A DNA stretch of 8,791 nucleotides from DATAQC01 sp039649175. Its GTDB lineage: Bacteria > Actinomycetota > Acidimicrobiia > Acidimicrobiales > AC-14. Position numbers and translations under genes: made by a program. Under the pieces are notes generated by a model. That model made no database searches and was not told where the DNA came from. It saw only the letters and a program-made list of their open reading frames with translations. Location of the stretch: positions 1 through 8,791 of the forward strand of contig JBBWZS010000126.1 of the NCBI GenBank assembly GCA_039649175.1, written 5' to 3'. This document shows positions 1-6,230 of the stretch, piece after piece (within the stretch, counting starts at the first letter, position 1; every line of letters begins with the position of its first letter).

Positions 1-651
1 GCCCGGGCCCAACACGACGGTCGTCGCCTGCACCTGTCGCACAGCTTCGACGGCGGGTGGGTGCTCGACGGCGTGCTCGACCCGCTCACCGGGGCCATCG
101 TGGCCGGCGAGCTCAAGCGCATCGAGAGCGAGTTGTTCGACGCCGACTGGGCCGAGGCCAAGGCCCGGGTGGGCGAGGGGGTGGCCATCGCCGATCTGGC
201 CCGCACCCCGGCCCAGCGCCGGGCCGACGCCCTGGCCGAGATGGCCACCCGCTCGGCAGCGGTGCCACCGGGGGCACGGCGGCCCGAGCCGCTGTTCAGC
301 GTGATCGTGGGCTACGAGGCCTTCACCCGGCTGTGCGAGCTGGCTGATGGCACCGTGGTCAGCCCCGGGAGCCTGGTTCGGTGGCTCGACCGGGCGTGGG
401 TGGAGCGGGTGGTGTTCGACGGGCCCAGCCGGGTCATCGACGTGGGCGTCACCCGGCGCCTGTTCGGTGGTGCCACCCGCAGGGCCGTCGAGCTGCGAGA
501 CCGGGAGTGCTTCCACCCCTACTGCGACACCCCCGCCGGCGACTGTGACGTCGACCACATCCAGCCGTGGTCAGCGGGCGGGCCCACCACCCAGGCCAAC
601 GGCCGCCTGGCCTGTGGGTTCCACAATCGAGCCCGACAGCGAAGTCCGTGA
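1..651 (+). CDS. DUF222/13E12-type HNH endonuclease, 5'-truncated by window edge
   Basis: The reading frame is open from base 1 and gives the last 216 residues; the start lies outside the window. The C-terminal part has a clear HNH nuclease module: Cys170 and Cys175, then D-V-D-H-I ending at 187 with His186 as the likely general base, Trp190, a G-G-x-T segment, Asn200, Cys205 and a final H-N-R with His208. The preceding segment (about 1-150, with a G-x-L-D-P-x-T-G motif near 23-31) looks like the end of the DUF222 (13E12 repeat) region that precedes HNH in many actinobacterial proteins. Such proteins are usually 400-500 residues long and occur in many copies per genome; their cellular role is not settled. 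The protein stops only eight residues after His208, a shorter tail than I expect for the family. The next gene starts 50 bp downstream on the same strand. Family assignment is firm; function beyond a metal-dependent nuclease fold is inference. Confidence 0.9.
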   Translation, partial: ARAQHDGRRLHLSHSFDGGWVLDGVLDPLTGAIVAGELKRIESELFDADWAEAKARVGEGVAIADLARTPAQRRADALAEMATRSAAVPPGARRPEPLFSVIVGYEAFTRLCELADGTVVSPGSLVRWLDRAWVERVVFDGPSRVIDVGVTRRLFGGATRRAVELRDRECFHPYCDTPAGDCDVDHIQPWSAGGPTTQANGRLACGFHNRARQRSP

Positions 652-701
652 ACAAGGCACGGGTTGGGGCCGAAAGGGGCGGAACGCGGCAGAATCAGGC
701 C

Positions 702-1712
702 ATGAGTGAGGCCCCTCCGCGCCCGCCTGCCGGTGGCGCGGAGATCACCGAGGACACGACCCTCGACGCCGACCTGGCCTGCGAACGTGGCCCGGCTCTG
801 GTCATCGCCGCCGACGACATCACCGTCGACCTCGGTGGCCACACCGTGTCGGGAGGGAGCGAGCCCGGGCTGCGGGGCCCCGGCATCCTGTTCCGCGGGG
901 TGAGCGGGGCGTCGGTGCGCAACGGCACGGTGGAGCGCTTCGACGCCGGTGTCGTCATCGACGGCGGGAGCGCCAATGTGGTGGAGAGCCTCATCGTGCA
1001 GGACAACATCGGGTCGCCCGACGGCGAGCTCGGTGACGGCATCGTGGTCAACAACTCACGCGACAACCGCATCCGGGCCAACGTGGTGCGTCGCAACGGC
1101 CCGTTCAGCGGCATCTCGCTCGGGCCCTCGGCAACCGGCAACGAGGTGGGCGACAACACGGTGACCGACAACGACATGGCCCACCTCGGCGGCACCGACG
1201 CCGGTCGCCAGACCATGGGTATCCGCATCGAGGGCCCGGCGGCCAACGGCAACCGCATCGTGGCCAACACGGTGACCGGCAGTGGGGCCGACGGCATCGT
1301 CGTGCTGGCCACCTGCGACAACCCCGACAGCGAGCCTCCGTGCGCCGGCACTCCACCCAACGAGCACAACGAGATCGCCACCAACACCACCAGCGCCAAC
1401 GGCAGGAGTGGCCGGGGCGCCGGCATCCGGGTGTTCAGCATGCCCTTCCCGGTGCCACCCGCCCACAACACCCTCCGGGACAACGTGGCCGACCACAACA
1501 CCTCGTACGGCATCGCCATCGATGCCGCCGCGCTGGGCTCGCCCGGCAACACGGCCGTCGGGAACCGGGCCCACGGCAACGGCGAGTTCGACGGTTCCGA
1601 CGGGTCTCTCATGCCGCCATGTGGCGCCAACGTCTGGGAGGACAACGAGTTCGGCTCCGCCAACCAACCGTGCGTGTCGAGACGATCCGGCGAGGAGTCC
1701 CGCCGTCGATGA
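702..1712 (+). CDS. Right-handed parallel beta-helix repeat protein (NosD/pectate-lyase-like fold)
   Basis: This encodes 336 residues from ATG 702. The frame is open back to ATG 567, but that extension overlaps the HNH gene and reads as low-complexity sequence, so 702 is preferred. The protein is built of repeating short beta-rungs with N-x-I/V and G-I-x-I/V patterns, seen roughly at 63-105, 112-160, 171-202, 221-245 and 254-294, typical of PbH1 repeats. The opening T-x-D-L-G-G-H-T segment (41-48) is characteristic of actinobacterial proteins of this class. Relatives are usually exported and bind or cleave polysaccharides, but I see no defined catalytic site. Five cysteines (27, 205, 214, 307, 324) include two close pairs, which suits disulfides outside the cell, yet the N-terminus is Pro/Gly-rich with no hydrophobic leader. 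No good Shine-Dalgarno precedes the ATG. Fold is confident; substrate and location are unknown. Confidence 0.82.
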   Translation: MSEAPPRPPAGGAEITEDTTLDADLACERGPALVIAADDITVDLGGHTVSGGSEPGLRGPGILFRGVSGASVRNGTVERFDAGVVIDGGSANVVESLIVQDNIGSPDGELGDGIVVNNSRDNRIRANVVRRNGPFSGISLGPSATGNEVGDNTVTDNDMAHLGGTDAGRQTMGIRIEGPAANGNRIVANTVTGSGADGIVVLATCDNPDSEPPCAGTPPNEHNEIATNTTSANGRSGRGAGIRVFSMPFPVPPAHNTLRDNVADHNTSYGIAIDAAALGSPGNTAVGNRAHGNGEFDGSDGSLMPPCGANVWEDNEFGSANQPCVSRRSGEESRRR

Positions 1713-1745
1713 CACGCGCCTGAGACCCGCTGGAAGCCGGCATCC

Positions 1746-3737
1746 GTGCTGAGCCTGGCCGCCGTCGCCGCCCAGGGCCTGGTCGATCGGTGGCGCGACC
1801 TGGGGCCGACGCTGTGGCTGGTCGCGGGCGTCGGGGCGGCGGCATGGGCGCTCCTCCTGGCCGCCATGGCGTTCGCCACCCGCTGCCGCCACGTCGACCC
1901 CGGCCCGGCAGGGCTCGACCTGGGCGGTCCGGAGCCTGCCGCGGTGGTGAACCTGCTCACCAGCGGGTGGCGGCTCGGGCACGAGGCGGTGCCGGCGACG
2001 CTGCTCGACCTCGCCGCCCGCCGGGTGGTGGGCATCGACCAGGTCGGGGAGCAGACGCTGATCCGGACCCTGACCCGGTCGGCTGCGACACCTGATCTCG
2101 AGCCCTACGAGCGCATGGTGCTCGACCACGTCGTCCACCAGGCCGTCGACGGGGTGGTGCCGGCCGAGGCTCTCACCACCGGTCCCGACGACGAGTCCAC
2201 CCGGTGGTGGCGGAGGTTCCGGCGATCGGTGGAACGCGATGCCCGGAGCCGAGGTCTCTCGAAGCGGCGATGGTCTCCGGCGGCGCGCGTCGTCCTCACC
2301 CTGGCGGCCGTCGCCGTCGGCTGCCTGGTGGCAGTGGCGGCCACGACCCTGCCCGCCGACCCCAAGAACAGCGACGACAATCCCGTGGGTGCGGCGCTGG
2401 GGTTCGGTGCCATGGCGACGTTCGCGCTGGTCGCGGGAAACGAGGCGGTCAACGGTGAGCGCGACACGCCCGCGGGCCGGGACGCCGCCGGGCGCTGGCT
2501 CGGGCTGCGGACGCTGTTGGCCGACGACCCGCTCTTCGCCGAATACCCGCCGGCGGGCGTGGCCATCTGGGACCGGCTGCTGGCCTTCGGCGCAGCCATG
2601 GGCGTCGCCCACGGGGCGGTTCGTGCCCTCCCCCTGGGGAGCGAGAGTGACAAGCAGGCCTGGAGCTCGGTGGGCGGGAGGTGGCGGGTCGTGCGCATCC
2701 GCTACCCGCGGTACCTGCCTCCGGGCTACGGCCGCCACCCCGCCGTCGTCGTGCTCGTCGGCCTGGCCCAGGTGGCCCTCGCCGGCGTGGCCTTCCCGGC
2801 GGCGAGGGCGGCGACCGACGCGTTGGTGAGGGCCGCCGCTCGCTCCTCCACCGACGCCGCGACACCGGCGAGCCTCCGCCTCGGCGTCGATACCACCCTG
2901 GCCGTGGTCGTCGCCGCCGCGGCGATCCTCGTGGTGCGAGGAGTGTTGATGGTCGTCACCGGTGCCGTCGACCTGTGCTCAGGACGCCGTCGATTCGAGG
3001 GACGGGTCCTGCGGGTGCGGCGCCGGGGCGACGACGACCACCCCCGCTGGTACGTCGCCGTCGACGACGGGACCTCGGACCATGTGCGGGCGTGGCGTAC
3101 GTCTCCCCTGGGAGCGACCCAGGCCAGCATGGTGAGGGCCGACGTCACCCGGTGGTTGGCCCACGTGCGGGCGCTGGAGGTGTCGGCGCCGGCGCCGGCC
3201 AGGCCGAGCTTCACCGATGGCGACGACGACGAGGTCGACGCCTCGCCCCTGTCCCACCTCCTCGGTACCACGGCCTCGGCGCGCCGGGGAGCTCTGGGCG
3301 TGGCCGCAGGTCCCCCGGGTCCGCCCCCGCCCCTGCCGGATGCGAGGGCGGTGGCCGAGGCCGCCGGGTGCCCTCTGGTGCTCGACGAGGGCGCCTCTTC
3401 GCACCCTCTGGCCCAAGAGGGCGGGTCGGCGACGTTCACTGCTCCAGGAGGCACGGCGGTGCAGGTCGCCTGGGTCGACCCGGCCCTGCTGCAGGCCCAC
3501 CGCGCCATTCCCCGCCTCCTGCGTCGCGAGCTGAAGGGCGTGGGCGACGAGGCGTACCGAGCGGTCATGGGAGGCGGTGTGGTGGTGCGCCAGGGCGGAC
3601 GCGTGCTCATGGTCATGGGCCGCCTGCCGGACATGAGCGACGACGGGCGCGACCGGGCCCTCGAAGCGGTCGCCCGGGTCACGCTCGCCTCGTCCACCGG
3701 CACCGGCACCGGCACCGGCACCGGCACCGGAAGGTGA
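1746..3737 (+). CDS. DUF2207-related multi-pass membrane protein with large cytoplasmic C-terminus
   Basis: This encodes 663 residues from GTG 1746, the first start after an in-frame stop at 1710; a GGAAG at 1732-1736 is a plausible ribosome site. Hydrophobic segments are visible at about 22-43, 181-202, 213-231, 332-350 and 383-405. The loop at 60-175 (with A-V-P-A-T-L-L-D-L-A-A-R at 81-92) and the stretch at 250-295 (L-F-A-E-Y-P-P, then I-W-D-R-L-L-A-F) resemble the C-terminal, cytoplasmic half of DUF2207 proteins (YciQ-like), whose role is unknown. The usual N-terminal signal peptide and beta-rich DUF2207 domain are missing. The basic stretch at 412-427 after the last helix suggests the C-terminus is cytoplasmic. 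Residues 540-648 form a separate domain with a G-V-G-D-E-A-Y motif (598-604), faintly like DUF3558 lipoproteins. The end is a (Thr-Gly)6 tail. The gene is convergent with mazG. The gene is certain; the family link is moderate and the function unknown. Confidence 0.85.
   Translation: MLSLAAVAAQGLVDRWRDLGPTLWLVAGVGAAAWALLLAAMAFATRCRHVDPGPAGLDLGGPEPAAVVNLLTSGWRLGHEAVPATLLDLAARRVVGIDQVGEQTLIRTLTRSAATPDLEPYERMVLDHVVHQAVDGVVPAEALTTGPDDESTRWWRRFRRSVERDARSRGLSKRRWSPAARVVLTLAAVAVGCLVAVAATTLPADPKNSDDNPVGAALGFGAMATFALVAGNEAVNGERDTPAGRDAAGRWLGLRTLLADDPLFAEYPPAGVAIWDRLLAFGAAMGVAHGAVRALPLGSESDKQAWSSVGGRWRVVRIRYPRYLPPGYGRHPAVVVLVGLAQVALAGVAFPAARAATDALVRAAARSSTDAATPASLRLGVDTTLAVVVAAAAILVVRGVLMVVTGAVDLCSGRRRFEGRVLRVRRRGDDDHPRWYVAVDDGTSDHVRAWRTSPLGATQASMVRADVTRWLAHVRALEVSAPAPARPSFTDGDDDEVDASPLSHLLGTTASARRGALGVAAGPPGPPPPLPDARAVAEAAGCPLVLDEGASSHPLAQEGGSATFTAPGGTAVQVAWVDPALLQAHRAIPRLLRRELKGVGDEAYRAVMGGGVVVRQGGRVLMVMGRLPDMSDDGRDRALEAVARVTLASSTGTGTGTGTGTGR
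3695..3730 (+). repeat. Hexanucleotide tandem repeat, CACCGG x 6
   Basis: Six perfect, head-to-tail copies of CACCGG occupy 36 bases at the 3' end of the membrane protein gene. They encode the (Thr-Gly)6 tail that comes just before a final Arg and the stop codon. Because the unit is two codons long, gain or loss of copies would change tail length without shifting the frame. The low-complexity tail suggests a replication-slippage origin; a functional role is not shown. Confidence 0.95.
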
Positions 3738-3742
3738 CCCGG
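3721..3742. terminator. Candidate bidirectional hairpin between convergent genes
   Basis: CCGG at 3721-3724 can pair with CCGG at 3739-3742, and CACC at 3725-3728 with GGTG at 3733-3736. This gives eight base pairs with a two-base bulge (3737-3738) and a GGAA loop, which fits the stable GNRA class. It covers the stop codon of the membrane protein gene and lies 10 bases beyond the mazG stop on the other strand. There is no T-tract on either side, so it is not a textbook intrinsic terminator, although actinobacterial terminators often lack one. It is assigned by position and pairing only, and the CACCGG repeat makes chance pairing more likely. Confidence 0.3.
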
Positions 3743-3752
3743 GAGGAGACGG

Positions 3753-5144
3753 TCAAAGAGCGGCGGCCTCGTCCCACAGGACGGCGATGTGGTCGGGCGT
3801 CACCGCCCCGAGGTCGACACCGCGTTCGTCGGCCAGGCGCTCGAGGGCCTCGAAACGACGCCGGAAGGCGCTGCTCACGCCCCGCAGGGCGGCCTCGGGG
3901 TCGATGCCGGCGTGGCGGGCGAGGTCGACCACCGCGAACAGCAGGTCGCCCACCTCTTGATGGCTCACCGCCGCCCCCGGGGGCGGCAGGACCGGGCCCG
4001 ACGACGGCTCCAGGCACACCGACGCCGCCTTGCGCTGCACCTTGTGGGCGTAGAGCAACGAGGGCAGGTCACCGGCGATGCCGTCCATCAGGCTGGTGCG
4101 GCCCTTCTCGGCCTTTTTGATCTGCTCCCAGTTGCGCATCACCGCGCCGGGCGTCTCGGCCACCACCGAGCCGAACACGTGGGGATGGCGCCCGACGAGC
4201 TTGTCGTGCACGGTGCGCGCCACGTCGGCGAGGGTGAAGGCCCCCTCCTCGGTGGCCAGGGTGGCGTGGAACACGACCTGGAACAACAGGTCGCCCAGCT
4301 CCTCCTCCAGGTGGACGAAACCCTCGGCGCCGGCGGTGTCCAGCTCCTCCACCGCCTCCAGCACCTCGTAGGTCTCCTCCAGGAGGTGGCGGGTGAGCGA
4401 GTGATGGGTCTGCTCCCGGTCCCACGGGCAGCGCTGGCGCAAGGTGCGGACCAGCTCGGCGAAGCGGGCCACCTCGGCCCCCACCGGCGCGGCCAGCTCC
4501 GGGATCCACAGCGAGGTGAGGTGGTCGGGTTCGACCACCCGGTCGAGGTCGTCCCACGGCACCGGACGGATCGTCTCGTCGGCCAACCCCAGGTGGTGCA
4601 GGACCATGACGTCGGCCTGTTCGGGCGGGGCGTCGACGGACAACTTGATGTCGGACAGCACCGCCCGTGAGTCGCACTGGGCAACGAGGAGAGGACCGCG
4701 CTGGTCGGCCGCCTCCACGGCGAAGCGCTGCCCGTCGACGATGCGCACCCCGGCGGCGAGAGGGTCGATGCCGAGGCGGGCCCACGCCAGGTCGAGGAAC
4801 GACAGCGCCGGGAGCAGCTCGACGTCGACCCGGTCGTCGGCCACCAACAGGGCGACGGTTCGCTCGGCCACGACCGGTGACCCCGGCACCAGGTAGAGGA
4901 CGGCGGTGTCGGCGTCGGCTGCTTCGGCCACCAGGGCCTCGACGATCGACGCGTAGACCTCATCGAGGGACTCGCCCTCGTCATAGAGGTGGTCGAAGCT
5001 CGCCGCCCCGGCGACCGCCGAGGCCGACGGGTGGCGGCTCGTCCGCAGCCAGCGGTGGGGCGTGGCCTCGATGGCCGCTCTCGTGGCGACGGTCAACAAG
5101 TCAGGGCCCGCGGGCCCGAGACCCGCCACCACCACCTTGGCCAC
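3753..5144 (-). CDS. mazG: Nucleoside triphosphate pyrophosphohydrolase MazG fused to tetrapyrrole-methylase-like domain
   Basis: This encodes 463 residues from GTG 5144, which places the G-L-G-P-A-G-P methylase motif at residue 8 as in relatives. Residues 1-220 are a SAM-dependent tetrapyrrole methylase-like domain (the YabN N-terminal type), with V-P-G-S-P at 86-90. Residues 227-330 are a complete MazG domain: C-P-W-D-R-E-Q-T-H at 239-247, E-E-x-x-E at 256-260 and E-L-G-D at 282-285, the acidic residues that hold magnesium. MazG enzymes hydrolyse nucleoside triphosphates to monophosphates and pyrophosphate, cleaning the nucleotide pool in the cytoplasm. A second MazG domain (about 365-440) keeps E-V-G-D at 397-400 but has lost the upstream E-x-x-E helix, so it is probably not catalytic. 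The start lies 6 bp after the isomerase stop, indicating one operon; the ribosome site is weak, so the gene may depend on coupled translation. The MazG identity is firm; the methylase domain's substrate is unknown. Confidence 0.95.
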   Translation of the reverse strand: MAKVVVAGLGPAGPDLLTVATRAAIEATPHRWLRTSRHPSASAVAGAASFDHLYDEGESLDEVYASIVEALVAEAADADTAVLYLVPGSPVVAERTVALLVADDRVDVELLPALSFLDLAWARLGIDPLAAGVRIVDGQRFAVEAADQRGPLLVAQCDSRAVLSDIKLSVDAPPEQADVMVLHHLGLADETIRPVPWDDLDRVVEPDHLTSLWIPELAAPVGAEVARFAELVRTLRQRCPWDREQTHHSLTRHLLEETYEVLEAVEELDTAGAEGFVHLEEELGDLLFQVVFHATLATEEGAFTLADVARTVHDKLVGRHPHVFGSVVAETPGAVMRNWEQIKKAEKGRTSLMDGIAGDLPSLLYAHKVQRKAASVCLEPSSGPVLPPPGAAVSHQEVGDLLFAVVDLARHAGIDPEAALRGVSSAFRRRFEALERLADERGVDLGAVTPDHIAVLWDEAAAL

Positions 5145-5150
5145 CCGGGC

Positions 5151-6230
5151 CTACCCGGGCGCGACGGTTGTGGGTGTCTGGTTCTGGGGGGCCGAGCCGC
5201 CGCTGCCCGGCGAGGTGGTGGTGGGGGCCTGGGGCGGGACCACCCGCGACTGGGCCCCGTTCTTGTCCCATGTGCCGTACTTCGGGTTGACGCTGATCTT
5301 GGCCTTGTTGACGGCCTCGTCGGCCCAGGCGCTGAGCTTGTCGCGGGCCGAGGCCGCCGCCTGGTCGCGCGCCTCGGCGGCCACCTTGTCGTAGGGCGGC
5401 ACGTCACGGGAGCGCACGAGGATGAGGTGGAAGCCGAACTGCGACTTCACCGGGTCGCCCACCACGCCGACGGGCTGGGCGAACATGGCCTGGGAGAACT
5501 CGGGGACGAGCTGGTTCTGCTTGCCGACGCAGCCGAGGTCACCGCCCTTGGGGGCGCTGGCCGTGTCGGTGGAGACCTCTTTGGCAACGGCGGCGAAGTC
5601 CTCGCCACCGTCGAGTCGGGCCTTGGCCTTGTTGGCGTCGTCCTGGGAGGCCAGGAGGATGTGGCTCACGCAGGCCTGGGCGAAGTCGTCGTGGTGGGCG
5701 TCGTAGTACGCCTTGGCGGCGGTGTCGGGCGGACCCTGGTCGAGCAGGGCGAACGAGAGCAACGACACCTGGGCGAAACGGCGGACGAGCGTGTCCTGGT
5801 ACGACTTGGTGAAGCCGTTGAAGACGTCCTGGCCCCCCACGCGGTCCATGGCTGCGGTGCGCGCCGCCGCCAGGTCGGCGGGGCTGGGCACGATCTTCCG
5901 CTTGGACAGGTCCTGGCCGACGATGTCGTAGATGATCTGCTGGCTGAGCACCTGGGAGGTGAACGAGGCGTCCCACACCCCGTTGGTGCGCACCGGCGCC
6001 TGCTGCTGGGACTCGACCAGCTTGAGGTACTGGTCGTTCCTGCCCAGGTCGCGCAGCTCGCCTTCGAGGCTGCCGGTGCTGATACGGGTGCCGTCGACGG
6101 TCGCTGCGTAACTGCTGACCGAACTGCACGCCGACACCGCGACGGCGAGCCCCACCGCCAGTGCGGCCAGCCGTCGAGGGAACCGACGGTGGGCGGGGGG
6201 GGACGGATGAAGGCGCTGAGGGGCTGTCAT
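5151..6230 (-). CDS. Parvulin-type peptidyl-prolyl cis-trans isomerase lipoprotein (SurA/PrsA-like)
   Basis: This encodes 359 residues from ATG 6230. The frame is open much further upstream, but that part is the shadow of mfd; this start places a proper signal peptide: a basic n-region (RRFPRR at 15-20), a hydrophobic core at 21-32 and the lipobox V-S-A-C with Cys35 as the lipidated residue. Residues 40-180 look like a SurA N-terminal chaperone region. The rotamase domain spans about 186-275. By comparison with human Pin1, His190 (in S-H-I-L-L), Asp222 (at the Pin1 Cys113 site, as in PrsA-like enzymes) and His268 (in F-G-F-H) form the expected active site, with G-G-D-L-G at 229-233. Cys187 and Cys234 might form a disulfide. 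The last 30 residues are Pro/Thr-rich. It likely helps fold exported proteins at the outer face of the membrane. Its ATG overlaps the mfd stop (ATGA), implying translational coupling. Confidence 0.93.
   Translation of the reverse strand: MTAPQRLHPSPPAHRRFPRRLAALAVGLAVAVSACSSVSSYAATVDGTRISTGSLEGELRDLGRNDQYLKLVESQQQAPVRTNGVWDASFTSQVLSQQIIYDIVGQDLSKRKIVPSPADLAAARTAAMDRVGGQDVFNGFTKSYQDTLVRRFAQVSLLSFALLDQGPPDTAAKAYYDAHHDDFAQACVSHILLASQDDANKAKARLDGGEDFAAVAKEVSTDTASAPKGGDLGCVGKQNQLVPEFSQAMFAQPVGVVGDPVKSQFGFHLILVRSRDVPPYDKVAAEARDQAAASARDKLSAWADEAVNKAKISVNPKYGTWDKNGAQSRVVPPQAPTTTSPGSGGSAPQNQTPTTVAPG
6195..6202 (-). repeat. Poly-C tract (C8 on coding strand) in signal-peptide region of the isomerase gene
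   Basis: Eight consecutive C residues (G on the + strand) fall in codons 10-12, upstream of the hydrophobic core and lipobox. A one-base slip here would shift the frame before the signal peptide and abolish the lipoprotein. The tract is intact in frame in this sequence. It may simply reflect Pro codons in a G+C-rich genome. Confidence 0.9.

Noticed and set aside
567..701. Upstream extension of the beta-helix frame to ATG 567
   Set aside because: It would overlap the HNH coding region and adds 45 residues with no conserved or hydrophobic segment.
695..2035. A 446-codon open frame on the - strand opposite the beta-helix gene
   Set aside because: The Ser/Arg/Pro/Thr-rich composition is that of a complementary frame; the + strand shows regular beta-helix repeats.
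1056..2738. A 560-codon open frame on the - strand opposite the beta-helix and membrane protein genes
   Set aside because: It spans two unrelated genes and the gap between them, is rich in Arg/Gly/Pro/Ala/His, and shows no family features.
2681..4120. A 479-codon open frame on the + strand crossing the convergent junction
   Set aside because: It runs through the end of the membrane protein gene in another frame and then antisense into mazG; its composition is Arg/Gly/Pro-rich without domains.
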